This document shows, in pieces, positions 34,001 through 43,304 of a stretch of DNA of 50,588 nt. The notes beneath the pieces were generated by a model. The model made no database searches, was not told the DNA's origin, and saw only the letters and a list, made by a program, of their open reading frames with translations. Each line of letters begins with the position of its first letter. Positions within the stretch are counted from its first letter, which is position 1. Source of the stretch: Gemmatimonadota bacterium (GTDB lineage: Bacteria > Gemmatimonadota > Gemmatimonadetes > Longimicrobiales > Gaopeijiaceae); contig JAJCZZ010000075.1 of assembly GCA_029262115.1 (NCBI GenBank), positions 1 through 50,588 on the forward strand, read 5' to 3'. The translations under genes were made by a program, and so were the position numbers.

Positions 34001-34573
34001 TCAGTTTCCGCCGCCGGCGTTTCCAGCATCGCCCTCGGGCGGCGCCGTGCCTGTGACCCGCACCCGTGTGGCCTCCAGGTAATGCGTCGCAAACTCGGCG
34101 GCGAGTCGGTCTCCTTCACTGATGCTTCCCGTGGTCACCCACGCCGACGCCACGGAGTCGCTCATGGCGGTCATGACGCCCGTTACCGTGGCCAGCTGTC
34201 CCGACCGCAGGGTCACGCCCTCGGCCTTCACACCCTCGTCGAACGACACGAGAAACGGGTTGCCGTTCGGCATGTCCAACCAGACGCCCTGAGTCCCGAG
34301 CGGGCTGGCCACCTCGACGTCCTCGAGAGAGATGATGCGACCCACATAGGGCGATGCATCCATCTGAATCGCTGTCGGGTTGAGAATCTCGCCCATCGCG
34401 TCGCGTTCGGCTCGCTCCGCCGCGATCCGTGCTTCCTCCTGGAGTTCGAGCTGACGCTCGTTTTCCGCACCGAGGTACAGCCAGTAGAGGAAGCCTCCGA
34501 TGACGATGAAGGCCGCGATCATGAGAGGTACACCCAGGCTCGCGGCACCGCGTCGGGAAGCGTTGTAACGCAT
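34001..34573 (-). CDS. Membrane-anchored protein of unknown function between rplQ and rpmB
   Basis: A 190-residue protein I do not recognise. The ATG at 34573 is preferred over an upstream in-frame start because the next residues (MRYNASRRGA) lead directly to the span. It has a basic N-terminus, one membrane segment at about 14-34 and a charged helix likely to form a coiled coil (37-59). A soluble part (70-176) follows with alternating strands and glycines, including GVWLDMPNGNPFLVSFDEG and LRSGQLATVTGVMT, which suggests an OB-like beta barrel. The end (177-190) is Gly/Asn-rich. N-in topology would put the soluble part in the periplasm. Nothing in it suggests a ribosomal role. Confidence 0.75.
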   Translation of the reverse strand: MRYNASRRGAASLGVPLMIAAFIVIGGFLYWLYLGAENERQLELQEEARIAAERAERDAMGEILNPTAIQMDASPYVGRIISLEDVEVASPLGTQGVWLDMPNGNPFLVSFDEGVKAEGVTLRSGQLATVTGVMTAMSDSVASAWVTTGSISEGDRLAAEFATHYLEATRVRVTGTAPPEGDAGNAGGGN

Positions 34574-34622
34574 GTTGATCGTCCTATCTGGTTGGTGTGT
34601 CGGTCTGCGGAAGACGCGCAAA

Positions 34623-34976
34623 CTAATCGACCAACTCGATCAGCGACATCTCTGCCGCGTCACCTTTTCGACTGCCGAGTTTCAGGATCCTCGTGTACCC
34701 GCCCGGGCGATCCGAAAAACGAGGCCCGATGTCGCCGAAAAGCGTACCGAGAACCTCACGATCCGCGATCTTCCGAGCGGCGAGGCGCCGTGCATGCAGA
34801 TCGCCCCGCTTGGCCAACGTGATCAGACGCTCGGCATACGGGCGAAGCTCCTTCGCCTTGGCGGTCGTCGTCTCGATCCGGCCATGTCGGAAGAGCGACG
34901 TGGCCATGTTTCGAAGCATCGCGCGCCGATGCGCCGCGGTTCGATTGAGTTTCCGTCCCTTGATCCGGTGCCGCAT
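34623..34976 (-). CDS. rplQ: 50S ribosomal protein L17
   Basis: A 117-residue L17. It starts with [20 protein letters not shown], followed by [20 protein letters not shown], the family signature. It lies 5 nt after rpoA, the usual end of the alpha operon. L17 sits near the peptide exit tunnel on the 50S subunit. Length and start are normal. Confidence 0.97.
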   Translation of the reverse strand: MRHRIKGRKLNRTAAHRRAMLRNMATSLFRHGRIETTTAKAKELRPYAERLITLAKRGDLHARRLAARKIADREVLGTLFGDIGPRFSDRPGGYTRILKLGSRKGDAAEMSLIELVD

Positions 34977-34981
34977 CGCTC

Positions 34982-36025
34982 TTATTCCTCGCCGCTGTCA
35001 GCGGTTTCTGTCTCTTCCTCTAGGAAGAACAGACGCCCGTCGTCACCCTGTTCCAACCGAGTCCCAAAGCCCAGCGAGTGCTCTTCGAGAAAGTCGGAGA
35101 TTTCCTTCAGCGACTTCTTCCCGAAGTTCTCGATCTTCAGCATCTCATCCTCCGAGCGCCGCACCAGATCGCCGAGCGTCCGGATGTTCTCCTTCTGCAG
35201 AGAGTTGCGGGAGCGGACGGACAGCTCCGCCAGATCCTCGATCGGCCGGACCAACAGATCCTGCAGACGATCCGAGACCGGGCTGGCCCCTGCCGGAGCG
35301 GCCTCTGGAATGCCACCCTCTCCGAAGTAGAGCATGTACTCGAGGTGCTTCCGAACCAGCGCGGCCGCATACCCGACGGCCTCTTCGGGAGCGACCGAAC
35401 CGTCCGTCTCTACCTGGAGTGTCAGACGGTCGAAGTCGGTTCGCTGACCCACCCGAGTCTCCTCGACGGAGAAGTTGGCACGCCGAACCGGATTGTAGAT
35501 GGAGTCGATCCGCACCAGGTCGACCGGTGCGCCGCGGGGAAGCTCGTGCTGATCCGCAAGGACGAACCCACGACCCTTGTTCACATAGAGCTCGACGCTG
35601 AGCGCCTTGTCTTCCTGATACGTGAACAGGTGGTGGTCTCCGTGGAGTACCTCCGCACCTGCCTTCGTCTCGATGTCCGCCGCCGTCACGGCGCCGCTCT
35701 TGCTCACGTTGATCTCGAGCACGGCCTCGTCCACGTCGTCGTCCAACTGAACAACCAACGACTTGAGATTCTGGATGACCTGATGGACGTCCTCGACCAC
35801 ACCACCGATCGTCTGATGCTCGTGCACCACACCGTCGATCCTGAACGCCCACACGGCTGAACCGCGCAGCGAACTCAGCAAGACACGGCGGACCGAATTC
35901 CCCAGCGTGTGGCCGAAGCCACGCTCCAGGGGCTCGATGACGAATCTGGCCGACCGGCCATTGCTGGAAACTTCGTCGGCTTCGACTCGCTCAGGGAGTA
36001 CCAACCCAGTGAGATCTATCTCCAC
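34982..36025 (-). CDS. rpoA: DNA-directed RNA polymerase alpha subunit
   Basis: The 347-residue alpha subunit. The GTG at 36025 is chosen because a strong AGGAGG Shine-Dalgarno (36031-36036) stands 5 nt before it; a longer frame would add residues across that site. The N-terminal domain (about 1-230) has [27 protein letters not shown] and dimerises to start polymerase assembly. The C-terminal helix-hairpin-helix domain (about 258-315, [13 protein letters not shown] and [13 protein letters not shown]) contacts UP elements and activators. The last 30 residues are acidic. Confidence 0.97.
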   Translation of the reverse strand: MEIDLTGLVLPERVEADEVSSNGRSARFVIEPLERGFGHTLGNSVRRVLLSSLRGSAVWAFRIDGVVHEHQTIGGVVEDVHQVIQNLKSLVVQLDDDVDEAVLEINVSKSGAVTAADIETKAGAEVLHGDHHLFTYQEDKALSVELYVNKGRGFVLADQHELPRGAPVDLVRIDSIYNPVRRANFSVEETRVGQRTDFDRLTLQVETDGSVAPEEAVGYAAALVRKHLEYMLYFGEGGIPEAAPAGASPVSDRLQDLLVRPIEDLAELSVRSRNSLQKENIRTLGDLVRRSEDEMLKIENFGKKSLKEISDFLEEHSLGFGTRLEQGDDGRLFFLEEETETADSGEE

Positions 36026-36097
36026 AATTTCCTCCTGCAGGTCTGCGGCGTCGCGAACCGGGGGACAGAAAAACACCGTCCCCGGCCCACGGTTGGA

Positions 36098-36733
36098 TTA
36101 CTTCGAGTAGAGCTCGACGATGAGCTGTTCCTGAACGGCCAGCGGAATGTCATCCCGCGTCGGCCTCCGTACCATGCGTCCCACGCGCGCCTTCTCGTCC
36201 AACGCCAACCACTCCTGCAGCGAGGGACGCGTACGCGCCTCGAGGCTGGCTTGCACGGGAAGGATGTCTTTGGACGAGGCCTTGACAGCGATCTCGTCGC
36301 CGGGCGTTACCTGGACGCTCGGCACATCCGTGACGCGCCCGTTCACTTCAACGTGACGATGGCGGATAAGCTGGCGGGCCGCAGCCCTGCTCACGGCGAA
36401 GCCCATGCGGAAAATCACGTTGTCCAGCCGAGACTCCAAGGCGATCAGCAGGTTCTCACCCGTGATCCCATCCGTCTTCGCGGCGGACTCGAACAGGTTC
36501 CGAAATTGCTTCTCGTGCATCCCGTAGATCCGCTTCACTTTCTGCTTCTCGCGGAGCTGCACGGCGTAGTCTGACTGCTTCCTACGGCGAGCCTGTGCGG
36601 GTCCGTGCTGCCCCGGGGGGTACGCACGGCGATCCACGGGGCACTTGTCGGTATAGCACTTCTGACCCTTCAAAAAGAGCTTCTGCCCTTCTCTGCGGCA
36701 GAGCCTGCAAACGGGTCCGGTATGACGAGCCAT
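36098..36733 (-). CDS. rpsD: 30S ribosomal protein S4
   Basis: A 211-residue S4. The first 31 residues hold four cysteines (9, 12, 26, 31), the zinc-binding form. The S4 RNA-binding domain follows (SRLDNVIFRMGFAVSR and the RHRHVEVNGRVTDVPS segment). S4 starts 30S assembly and, in other bacteria, represses its own alpha operon by binding the leader. The hairpin upstream of rpsM in this window is a candidate site. Confidence 0.97.
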   Translation of the reverse strand: MARHTGPVCRLCRREGQKLFLKGQKCYTDKCPVDRRAYPPGQHGPAQARRRKQSDYAVQLREKQKVKRIYGMHEKQFRNLFESAAKTDGITGENLLIALESRLDNVIFRMGFAVSRAAARQLIRHRHVEVNGRVTDVPSVQVTPGDEIAVKASSKDILPVQASLEARTRPSLQEWLALDEKARVGRMVRRPTRDDIPLAVQEQLIVELYSK

Positions 36734-36745
36734 TCTTCAGATTCC

Positions 36746-37135
36746 TTAGACGCGGCGCTTCTTGGGAGGGCGGCACCCGTTGTGCGGCAGGGGTGTGACG
36801 TCCTGGATGGACTTGATGTGGAGCCCGGCGGTGGCCAAGGCCTGGATGGCGGACTCACGTCCCGAGCCGGGGCCCTGAACGCGCACATCCACACGCTTCA
36901 CCCCGAGCTGGACCGCCTCGCGGCCCGCTTGCTCGGCTGCCATGGTGGCGGCAAAAGGCGTGGACTTCTTCGAGCCCTTGAAGCCGGCCTTGCCGGCGGA
37001 CGCCCACACGACCGCATTTCCCTGACGGTCCGTGATGGTGATGATCGTGTTGTTGAAGGTCGCCTTCACGAAGGCGAGGCCTTCGGCTTCAACGACCTTC
37101 TTGGCGCGCTTGGCGCGGGTTTTGGGCTTGGCCAC
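36746..37135 (-). CDS. rpsK: 30S ribosomal protein S11
   Basis: A 129-residue S11. It has a basic N-terminus, then [16 protein letters not shown] and the conserved end [18 protein letters not shown]. It binds 16S rRNA on the platform, next to S18 and S21. The gene is preceded by a 116-nt gap that forms strong hairpins and is followed by rpsD 12 nt later. Confidence 0.97.
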   Translation of the reverse strand: MAKPKTRAKRAKKVVEAEGLAFVKATFNNTIITITDRQGNAVVWASAGKAGFKGSKKSTPFAATMAAEQAGREAVQLGVKRVDVRVQGPGSGRESAIQALATAGLHIKSIQDVTPLPHNGCRPPKKRRV

Positions 37136-37251
37136 GTGTCTTGCCTTGTTCCTTGTTGCCTACAATGCGGATGCGGCGGGCCGGGGAGAGTCCCCGTAAA
37201 GCGCGCCGCATCGGGTTGATCGAGAGCCCCGAGAGGAGCTCGGTAGAGCGC
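37136..37251 (-). other. Structured gap between rpsM and rpsK
   Basis: No gene. Perfect nested inverted repeats are seen: outer arms 37170-37178 and 37204-37212 (9 bp) enclose an inner hairpin with arms 37182-37187 and 37191-37196 (6 bp). A third small hairpin follows (arms 37229-37233 and 37239-37243). Such a gap inside an alpha operon is unusual, and it may be a processing, attenuation or autoregulatory site. Confidence 0.5.
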
Positions 37252-37629
37252 CTACTTCTTCGGCGCCTTCTTCTTACCAGCGATCGGACGGCGGGAACCT
37301 TTGTGGGTCCGCGCGTTCGTATGAGTCCGCTGGCCACGAACCGGAAGGCCACGCCGATGCCGCAATCCGCGATAGCAGCCGATGTCCATGAGCCGCTTGA
37401 TGTTCATGGACACTTCGGTGCGAAGCGCGCCCTCGACCTTGAACTTCTCCAACTCCCGACGAATGCGGTTCACGTCATCGTCGGAGATATCCTGTGTCCG
37501 ACGATTCGGATCCACACCACACGATTCGAGAATCTGGCGAGCCCGAGTGTCACCGACCCCGTAGATATAGGTGAGGGCGACCTCGATCCGCTTGTTACGC
37601 GGAAGGTCTACTCCGGAGATACGTGCCAT
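37252..37629 (-). CDS. rpsM: 30S ribosomal protein S13
   Basis: A 125-residue S13. It starts with [20 protein letters not shown], has [12 protein letters not shown], and ends with [24 protein letters not shown] and a lysine-rich tail. It contacts the A-site region and the 50S subunit in bridge B1. A GAGGA sequence about 10 nt upstream serves as ribosome-binding site. The 155-nt leader contains a strong hairpin. Confidence 0.97.
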   Translation of the reverse strand: MARISGVDLPRNKRIEVALTYIYGVGDTRARQILESCGVDPNRRTQDISDDDVNRIRRELEKFKVEGALRTEVSMNIKRLMDIGCYRGLRHRRGLPVRGQRTHTNARTHKGSRRPIAGKKKAPKK

Positions 37630-37784
37630 TCAGTTGGTTCCTCGTTGTCCCGCTATCTGAGGGGCGGCGGCGTGAGTTCGGATGCAGGGGTAGGCGGGCG
37701 AGGACGCGCGACCGAGGCATACTCTTCGTACGCCGCAGGTCGCGACCCGGAGCCCAAAGACGCCCTGCGCCGAAATCACGTCGC
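37630..37784 (-). promoter_or_regulatory. Possible S4-binding leader upstream of rpsM
   Basis: In this gap, a two-tier hairpin is formed by arms 37707-37713 and 37738-37744 (7 perfect bp) with an inner, nearly perfect stem around a TCTTC loop. In other bacteria S4 represses the alpha operon by binding just upstream of rpsM. This hairpin is in the right place, but sequence alone cannot show that S4 binds it. Confidence 0.4.
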
Positions 37785-37901
37785 TCAGCCCTGCTTCTGT
37801 TTGTGCTTGGGGTTACGACTACAAATGATGCGAACGACACCACGGCGACGAATCACCTTGCAATGTTCACAGATCGGTTTGACGCTGCTTCTGACCTTCA
37901 C
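37785..37901 (-). CDS. rpmJ: 50S ribosomal protein L36
   Basis: A 38-residue L36 starting at a [21 protein letters not shown] at the N-terminus, then a C..NPKHKQ-type end. Zinc ligands are Cys11, Cys14, Cys27 and His32, so it is the C+ form. It stands 63 nt after map. infA, which often lies between map and rpmJ, is not present. Confidence 0.96.
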   Translation of the reverse strand: MKVRSSVKPICEHCKVIRRRGVVRIICSRNPKHKQKQG

Positions 37902-37964
37902 GGCTTCTATCTCCACGTGCGTTTGTGGCAGAGCTTTGTAGTATAACCAGGAGCGCCGGTGCCT

Positions 37965-38756
37965 TCAAGCGGGCGCTTGGACTCCCGCGGTGCCCGCAGG
38001 AGCCGGTGCCATGGTCAGGATCCGGGGACCGGACGCGGTGATGGCCACCGTGTGCTCGAAGTGTGCGGCGCGCGAACTGTCCGCCGTCACGACGGTCCAC
38101 CCATCGTCGAGCGTTCGGATATCGACCGTACCCGCCGACAGCATCGGCTCGATAGCCAGGACCATGCCTTCTCGAAGCAACGGACCGAAGCCGGGCCGAC
38201 CCACGTTCGGGACCTGCGGATCCTCGTGTACCTCCCGCCCGATCCCGTGTCCCACCAGGTCACGGATGATCGCCAGACCGGATCCCTGCACCGTGCGGAC
38301 CACCGCCGCGCCAAGATCACCGATGTGGTTGCCCCGCTCGGCCGCTTCCGCGGCGGCGTCCAGCGACTGTCGTGTCACGTCGAGAAGGCGGGCCGAGGCA
38401 TCGTCGACATCCCCGACAGGGAAGGTCCAGGCGGAGTCGGCACACCAACCGCCCAGGCGGACACCCACGTCGATGGTCACCAGGTCCCCCTCGTCCAGGA
38501 TCACCCGATCCGAAGGGATCCCGTGGACCACTTCCTCGTTGACCGAGATACAGACGCTTCCAGGGAAGCCGTACAGTCCCTTGAACGCCGGGACGGCGCC
38601 GTCGTGGTCCGTGATGTAGGTATCGCAAAACCGATCGAGCTGTTTCGTCGAACGCCCGGGCCGCACCTCGTCGTCCAGCGCCGTCAACAGGGTCCCGATG
38701 ATCGCCCCGCTTCGGGCCATTGCGTCGATCTCTTCGGCGGTCCTCAGGTGGATCAT
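37965..38756 (-). CDS. map: Methionine aminopeptidase, type I
   Basis: Removes the initiator methionine from new proteins. The 263-residue enzyme has the metal ligands in VTIDVGVRLGGWCADSAWTF (two Asp), GHGIGREVHEDP (His), AIEPMLSAG (Glu) and EHTVAIT (Glu). The ATG at 38756 overlaps the adk stop by 4 nt. A Pro/Ala-rich end of about 15 residues follows the core. It has the common spc-operon position after adk. Confidence 0.96.
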   Translation of the reverse strand: MIHLRTAEEIDAMARSGAIIGTLLTALDDEVRPGRSTKQLDRFCDTYITDHDGAVPAFKGLYGFPGSVCISVNEEVVHGIPSDRVILDEGDLVTIDVGVRLGGWCADSAWTFPVGDVDDASARLLDVTRQSLDAAAEAAERGNHIGDLGAAVVRTVQGSGLAIIRDLVGHGIGREVHEDPQVPNVGRPGFGPLLREGMVLAIEPMLSAGTVDIRTLDDGWTVVTADSSRAAHFEHTVAITASGPRILTMAPAPAGTAGVQAPA

Positions 38757-39409
38757 GTTGCCACCAGACCGACCGCGCTTCGGAAGTCGGAGTAGATCAG
38801 GTCGACGTCGCGGTCCGCCTCGATCACGACCTGCTCGGCCTCCGTCGCGCCGTACCACTCGATGAGCGGCGCAGTCTGCTCCTTGTAGACCTCGAGCCTG
38901 CGCACCACCGTGTCCGGGTCGTCATCCTTTCGATGGATCAGCGCGGCCCCGCACCGGTCGCATACCCCCTCGACTTCCGGTGGCGTGAAGTGAACGTTGA
39001 ACACCGCACCGCAGTCGGGACAGCTCCGCCGGCCCGACAGGCGTTTGATCAGCGTCTCGTCCGGAGCTTCGAACACCACGACACGGTCCACCCTCCGACC
39101 TACCGCGTCCAGGACTCCAGCCAGACCCTCTGCCTGGGCAACGGTACGTGGAAAACCGTCAAAGAGGATTCCAGACCCGGAGGTCAACACCGAGAGATAC
39201 TCGCGCACGAGATCGAGAATCAGGCCGTCAGGAACCAATTCACCGGCGTCCATGAACGTCTGGGCCCGCTTGCCCAGCTCGGTGCCGTCACGGCGTGCCG
39301 CCCGGAGGAGGTCACCCGTGGAGACATGCGCCCACCCGGCATCGTCCGCCAGGCGAACTGCTTGCGTCCCTTTGCCGACACCCGGAGGCCCGAGGAGAAT
39401 TACGACCAT
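38753..39409 (-). CDS. adk: Adenylate kinase
   Basis: Interconverts ATP, AMP and two ADP. At 218 residues it is the long form. The P-loop is GPPGVGKGTQ near 7-16, the AMP site has STGDLLRAA, and FDGFPRT is seen near 80-86. The LID holds a four-cysteine zinc site (CPDCG and CDRCG), as in many Gram-positive and some Gram-negative enzymes. It lies between secY and map as in many spc operons. Confidence 0.97.
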   Translation of the reverse strand: MVVILLGPPGVGKGTQAVRLADDAGWAHVSTGDLLRAARRDGTELGKRAQTFMDAGELVPDGLILDLVREYLSVLTSGSGILFDGFPRTVAQAEGLAGVLDAVGRRVDRVVVFEAPDETLIKRLSGRRSCPDCGAVFNVHFTPPEVEGVCDRCGAALIHRKDDDPDTVVRRLEVYKEQTAPLIEWYGATEAEQVVIEADRDVDLIYSDFRSAVGLVAT

Positions 39410-39433
39410 GACGTTCGAGGAGGGATTGCGGCG

Positions 39434-40750
39434 CTACATGTAGCGCTGCCGACCCCTCATTTTGACGCGCCCCTTCTTCATGAAGCCGTCGTAGTGGCGG
39501 AGCAGAAGCAACTGCTGCGCCTGCTGAACGGTATCCAGTCCTACGCCGACCACGATCAGGAGGCTGGTACCTCCGAAGAAGAACGTGTTGATGTTGAAGA
39601 TGTCGAAAATCCAGAACGGGACGAGCGCGATCAGGGCCAGATAGATCGAGCCGGGTAGCGTGACGCGGGTCAGCACGCGATCGATGTACTCGGCCGTGCG
39701 GGCTCCCGGCTTCACACCCGGAATGAACGCACCCTGCTTCTTCAGATTCTCCGCCAGGTCGATCGGGTTGAAGATGATGGCGGTGTAGAAGTAGGTGAAG
39801 AAGACGATCAGCAGGCCATACGTGATGTAGTAGGCGGCCGTCTGCGGCTGGAACATGTCGGACAGCGTCTGGAGCAGGGGCATGCTCGAGAACGCGGCCA
39901 ACGTACCCGGAATCACGATGAATGACTGCGCGAAAATGATCGGCATCACGCCCGCGGAATTCACGCGGAGCGGAATGAAGCTCTTCTGCCCTTCACGGAT
40001 GCGACCCCGGCCCACGACCTTCCGAGGGATCTGCACCGGAATCTTCCGGGCCGCCATCGTCATTGCCACGACACCGGCGCTCACGAGAATCACCACCGCA
40101 ATCAGCGCGATTCCGCTGAACACGCTCAGCTCACCCAGCGTGAACGCCTCCCAGGTCCGCACGACAGCGGCGGGAAAGCCCTGGATGATCGAGAAGAAAA
40201 TCAGGAGGCTCATTCCGTTCCCGATCCCGCGCTCCGTGATCTGCTCACCGAGCCACATCACGAACAGCGCGCCGACCGTCAGAACCAAGACCGTCGTGAA
40301 CGTGAAGACGATCCCGGGCGTCCGAACGGCCTCGGGAATAGCCGAAAGGAAGGCCGAGTAGCCGTATGCCTGGAGTGCGGAAAGCACCACCGTGGTGTAC
40401 CGCGTCCACTGCGTCAGCTTCTTGCGGCCGTCTTCGCCTTCTTTCTGCAGCTTCTCGATGGTCGGGAAGACCGCAGCCAGCAGCTGGAACATGATGCTGG
40501 CAGAGATATACGGCATGATGCCGAGGGCGAAGATCGTGGCCCGACTCAGGCCACCTCCCACGAACATGTCGTAGATCCCGAAGAACGTGCCTTCGAGCTG
40601 GCTGAACTGCTGGCGCAGCGCGCCCACGTCCAGACCGGGTACGGTGATGTGCGCACCGACTCGGTAGATGAGGAGCATCGCGAGCGTGAAAAGGATCTTG
40701 TCCTTCAGCTCGGGCACTCGTAACAGATTCGCGACCGGATTGTTCGCCAT
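39434..40750 (-). CDS. secY: Protein translocase subunit SecY
   Basis: The 438-residue central channel subunit of the SecYEG translocon, with ten predicted spans. Conserved parts are the N-terminal RVPELKDKILFTLAMLLIYRVG, PYISASIMFQLLAAVFP in the plug-adjacent region, and the cytosolic loops with ERGIGNGMSLLIF and GVKPGARTAEYIDRVL. It is followed by adk 24 nt later. Lipoproteins and the exported RCC1 proteins in this window would pass through it. Confidence 0.97.
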   Translation of the reverse strand: MANNPVANLLRVPELKDKILFTLAMLLIYRVGAHITVPGLDVGALRQQFSQLEGTFFGIYDMFVGGGLSRATIFALGIMPYISASIMFQLLAAVFPTIEKLQKEGEDGRKKLTQWTRYTTVVLSALQAYGYSAFLSAIPEAVRTPGIVFTFTTVLVLTVGALFVMWLGEQITERGIGNGMSLLIFFSIIQGFPAAVVRTWEAFTLGELSVFSGIALIAVVILVSAGVVAMTMAARKIPVQIPRKVVGRGRIREGQKSFIPLRVNSAGVMPIIFAQSFIVIPGTLAAFSSMPLLQTLSDMFQPQTAAYYITYGLLIVFFTYFYTAIIFNPIDLAENLKKQGAFIPGVKPGARTAEYIDRVLTRVTLPGSIYLALIALVPFWIFDIFNINTFFFGGTSLLIVVGVGLDTVQQAQQLLLLRHYDGFMKKGRVKMRGRQRYM

Positions 40751-40775
40751 GGTCTACAAAGGCCTCGGGGGCTTC

Positions 40776-41231
40776 CTACTCGGCGTCGGCGGCACCGAGG
40801 ACGCTCACAGAGCCCCCCGCCGCCTCGATCTTTTCCCGCGCGCTCTTGCTGAAGGCGTGAGCCTCAACGGTGAGCGCTTTCTCTACGTCTCCAACGCCGA
40901 GAATTTTCACGGGCTTGCGACTCGACCCGATCAGTCCGGCGGTCTTCAGCCCCTCCACGGTCACATCGCCGTCGAAGCGGGACAGCTCCCGAACGTTGAC
41001 GACCTGGTACTCGACCCGGTTGATGTTCGTGAAGCCGCGCTTCGGGATGCGGCGATGCAACGGCATCTGGCCGCCCTCGAACCTCGGGTGCACGCTGCCA
41101 CCCGAACGGGACTTCTGGCCGTTCGCTCCGCGGCCGGCCGTTTTGCCGAGGCCGGAACCCGGTCCGCGCCCCACTCGCTTCCGATTGCGGTGCGAGCCGG
41201 GAGACGGCTTCAAATCATGAAGTTCGGACAT
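40776..41231 (-). CDS. rplO: 50S ribosomal protein L15
   Basis: A 151-residue L15. The N-terminus [23 protein letters not shown] is followed by [13 protein letters not shown], and later come [17 protein letters not shown] and the helical end with [14 protein letters not shown]. It binds 23S rRNA late in 50S assembly. It is 4 nt after rpmD and 25 nt before secY. Confidence 0.97.
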   Translation of the reverse strand: MSELHDLKPSPGSHRNRKRVGRGPGSGLGKTAGRGANGQKSRSGGSVHPRFEGGQMPLHRRIPKRGFTNINRVEYQVVNVRELSRFDGDVTVEGLKTAGLIGSSRKPVKILGVGDVEKALTVEAHAFSKSAREKIEAAGGSVSVLGAADAE

Positions 41232-41235
41232 AGTC

Positions 41236-41436
41236 TCAATCCTCCAGTTCGCGCACGGAAACCATGTGCGAAACCTGATTGATCATTCCGCGGATGGCGG
41301 GTGAATCGTCATGGATGACAGACTGCTGATGCCGTTTGATCCCCAACGCCTCGATGGTCCGGCGATGTTTCCCCTGCCGACCGATGCCACTACGCGTCTG
41401 GGTGATCTCCAGCCGTACCTTCTTACTCTTAGCCAC
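41236..41436 (-). CDS. rpmD: 50S ribosomal protein L30
   Basis: A 66-residue L30. The GTG at 41436 gives [29 protein letters not shown] near the start, which is the whole family pattern; upstream in-frame sequence overlaps rpsE and is not family-like. The 8-nt overlap with the rpsE end suggests coupling. The C-terminus ([16 protein letters not shown]) is normal. Confidence 0.95.
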   Translation of the reverse strand: MAKSKKVRLEITQTRSGIGRQGKHRRTIEALGIKRHQQSVIHDDSPAIRGMINQVSHMVSVRELED

Positions 41437-41956
41437 GTCGGACTCCCAGGGCCTCCACGGAGATACCCCGCTCCTCGGCGACCTGTTCGGCCGTGACGAG
41501 GTGCTGGAGTCCGTGCATCGTGGCCCGAACCACGTTGATTGGGTTGTTCGTGCCCAGACTCTTGGTGAGCACGTCCTTGACGCCTGCCGCCTCGAGCACC
41601 GCACGGACAGGTCCACCGGCAATCACGCCGGTACCGGGAGCGGCGGGCCGAAGCAGCACCCGACCCGCACCCCACTCCCCGATGATGTCGTGAGGGAGCG
41701 TGCCGTTCTCGAGCGGGATCTCGACCATGTTCCGCTTGGCGCGCTCGAAAGCCTTCCGTATGGCCTCGGACACCTCGTTCGCCTTCGCGAGTGAGACGCC
41801 GACCTTTCCCTTCTGGTCGCCGACTGACACGAGGGCGGAGAACGAGAACCGACGTCCGCCCTTCACCACCTTGGCGACCCGGTTGATGTGGATGACGTTC
41901 TCGACGAGATCGCTTTCACGGCCCCGGCCGCCACCCCTTCGGTTTTCCCTGGCCAT
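41429..41956 (-). CDS. rpsE: 30S ribosomal protein S5
   Basis: A 175-residue S5. After a Gly/Arg-rich start come [23 protein letters not shown] and [17 protein letters not shown], the double-stranded RNA-binding fold, then [39 protein letters not shown]5 supports decoding accuracy with S4. It shares one base with the rplR stop and overlaps rpmD by 8 nt. Confidence 0.97.
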   Translation of the reverse strand: MARENRRGGGRGRESDLVENVIHINRVAKVVKGGRRFSFSALVSVGDQKGKVGVSLAKANEVSEAIRKAFERAKRNMVEIPLENGTLPHDIIGEWGAGRVLLRPAAPGTGVIAGGPVRAVLEAAGVKDVLTKSLGTNNPINVVRATMHGLQHLVTAEQVAEERGISVEALGVRRG

Positions 41957-42342
41957 CAGAACTTCAAGCCTCCCTCGCGCGCGCCATCGGCGAACGCTTT
42001 GACCCGACCGTGATAGCGGTAGCCGCCCCGATCGAACACGATGGATTCGATGCCTTCCGCCTTCGCCTTCTCTGCCAGCGCCTTGCCCGCGGCAAAGGCC
42101 TGCTCGACCCGCGGGTTGCCTCCCTCGGCCGAGAAGTCACGCAACCCGGCAGAAACCGTGGACAGACCCAGCAGGGTCCGACCAGTCTCGTCGTTCACCA
42201 GTTGGCCCTCGATGTTCTTCAGCGAACGAAACACCACGAGCCGCGGTCGCTCCGCCGAGCCGGACACCTTGTTCCGCACCCGGTTGTGGCGCCGCTTCCG
42301 CTGGAGGAACCGACTCTTCTTCAGCTTGCTCTGCTTGATCAT
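41956..42342 (-). CDS. rplR: 50S ribosomal protein L18
   Basis: A 128-residue L18. The start has [26 protein letters not shown], then IYAQL-like sequence ([16 protein letters not shown]) and the end [26 protein letters not shown]. It binds 5S rRNA together with L5. It follows rplF by 2 nt and shares one base with rpsE. Confidence 0.96.
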   Translation of the reverse strand: MIKQSKLKKSRFLQRKRRHNRVRNKVSGSAERPRLVVFRSLKNIEGQLVNDETGRTLLGLSTVSAGLRDFSAEGGNPRVEQAFAAGKALAEKAKAEGIESIVFDRGGYRYHGRVKAFADGAREGGLKF

Positions 42343-42344
42343 GA

Positions 42345-42884
42345 TCAGGCTCCGGCCGTCTTACCGGCTTTGCGCCGCACGTGCTCGCCCTGATACCGCA
42401 CGCCTTTGCCCTTGTAGGGCTCCGGCGGACGGAACGAACGAATCTCGGCAGCAGTCTGGCCGACTTTCTGTTTGTCCGTACCCGACACGATCACCGTCGT
42501 CGGGGTGGGTGTCTCGATGTTGACGCCGTCGGTCGGCTGATAGTCGATCGTGTGCGAGAAGCCGAGGCTCAAGATGACCCCCGAGCCCTTCTTCTCGGCC
42601 TTGTAGCCGACGCCTATGATCTCGAGGTTCTTCGAAAAGCCGTCCGTGACCCCTTCGACCATATTGGCGACGAGGGAGCGCGTCAGTCCGTGGAGCGCCT
42701 TGTGGCGCTTCTCGTCCGACGGGCGTCCGACCCGAATCTCGCCGTTCTCGACCGCCATCTCCATTTCGGGATGGAACTCCATGTCGAGTGCACCCTTGGG
42801 TCCTTTCACCGTCACGACGCCATCCTGGACCTTGACGTCCACACCCTTCGGCACCGCGACCGGCATCTTTCCGATTCGTGACAT
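42345..42884 (-). CDS. rplF: 50S ribosomal protein L6
   Basis: A 179-residue L6 made of two similar domains. It has SRIGKMPVAVPKGVDVKV at the start and the conserved end PPEPYKGKGVRYQGEHVRRKAGKT. It lies near the factor-binding site of the 50S subunit. Spacing to rpsH is 12 nt and to rplR 2 nt. Confidence 0.97.
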   Translation of the reverse strand: MSRIGKMPVAVPKGVDVKVQDGVVTVKGPKGALDMEFHPEMEMAVENGEIRVGRPSDEKRHKALHGLTRSLVANMVEGVTDGFSKNLEIIGVGYKAEKKGSGVILSLGFSHTIDYQPTDGVNIETPTPTTVIVSGTDKQKVGQTAAEIRSFRPPEPYKGKGVRYQGEHVRRKAGKTAGA

Positions 42885-42896
42885 TGCTCGTGCCCC

Positions 42897-43289
42897 CTAC
42901 CAGACCACGGCCATCAGCTCTCCACCCACACCCTCGGAACGAGCGGTGCGGTCGGAGAGCAGGCCGGCGGAAGTGGACAGGATTGCCATACCCAGACCGT
43001 TGCGGACGCGCGGGATATCGGACACCCCCACGTAGTGCCGACGGCCCGGACGCGAGATCCGCTCCAGGTGTCGGATGACGGGCTGGCCTTCATGGTACTT
43101 GAGATACACCCGAAGCACGCCGAAGCGGCCATCGTCCAGCACTTTGAAGGCGTGGACGTAATGGTTGTCGGCGAGGATCTTGGCGACCTCGACCTTCTTG
43201 TTCGAGACAGGCATGTCCACCCACTTGTGGCCCGCCCTTCCAGCGTTCCGGACGCGGGTGAGCATGTCTGCAATTGGATCGGTCATCAT
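42897..43289 (-). CDS. rpsH: 30S ribosomal protein S8
   Basis: A 130-residue S8 with TDPIADMLTRVRNA at the start and GIAILSTS-type (GMAILSTSAGLLSDRTAR) sequence near the end. Two ATGs stand side by side (43289 and 43286); an AAGGGA stretch precedes them and either may be used. S8 binds central 16S rRNA and in other bacteria also represses spc-operon translation. Confidence 0.97.
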   Translation of the reverse strand: MMTDPIADMLTRVRNAGRAGHKWVDMPVSNKKVEVAKILADNHYVHAFKVLDDGRFGVLRVYLKYHEGQPVIRHLERISRPGRRHYVGVSDIPRVRNGLGMAILSTSAGLLSDRTARSEGVGGELMAVVW

Positions 43290-43304
43290 GGTCGGTTCGG
43301 TCCC

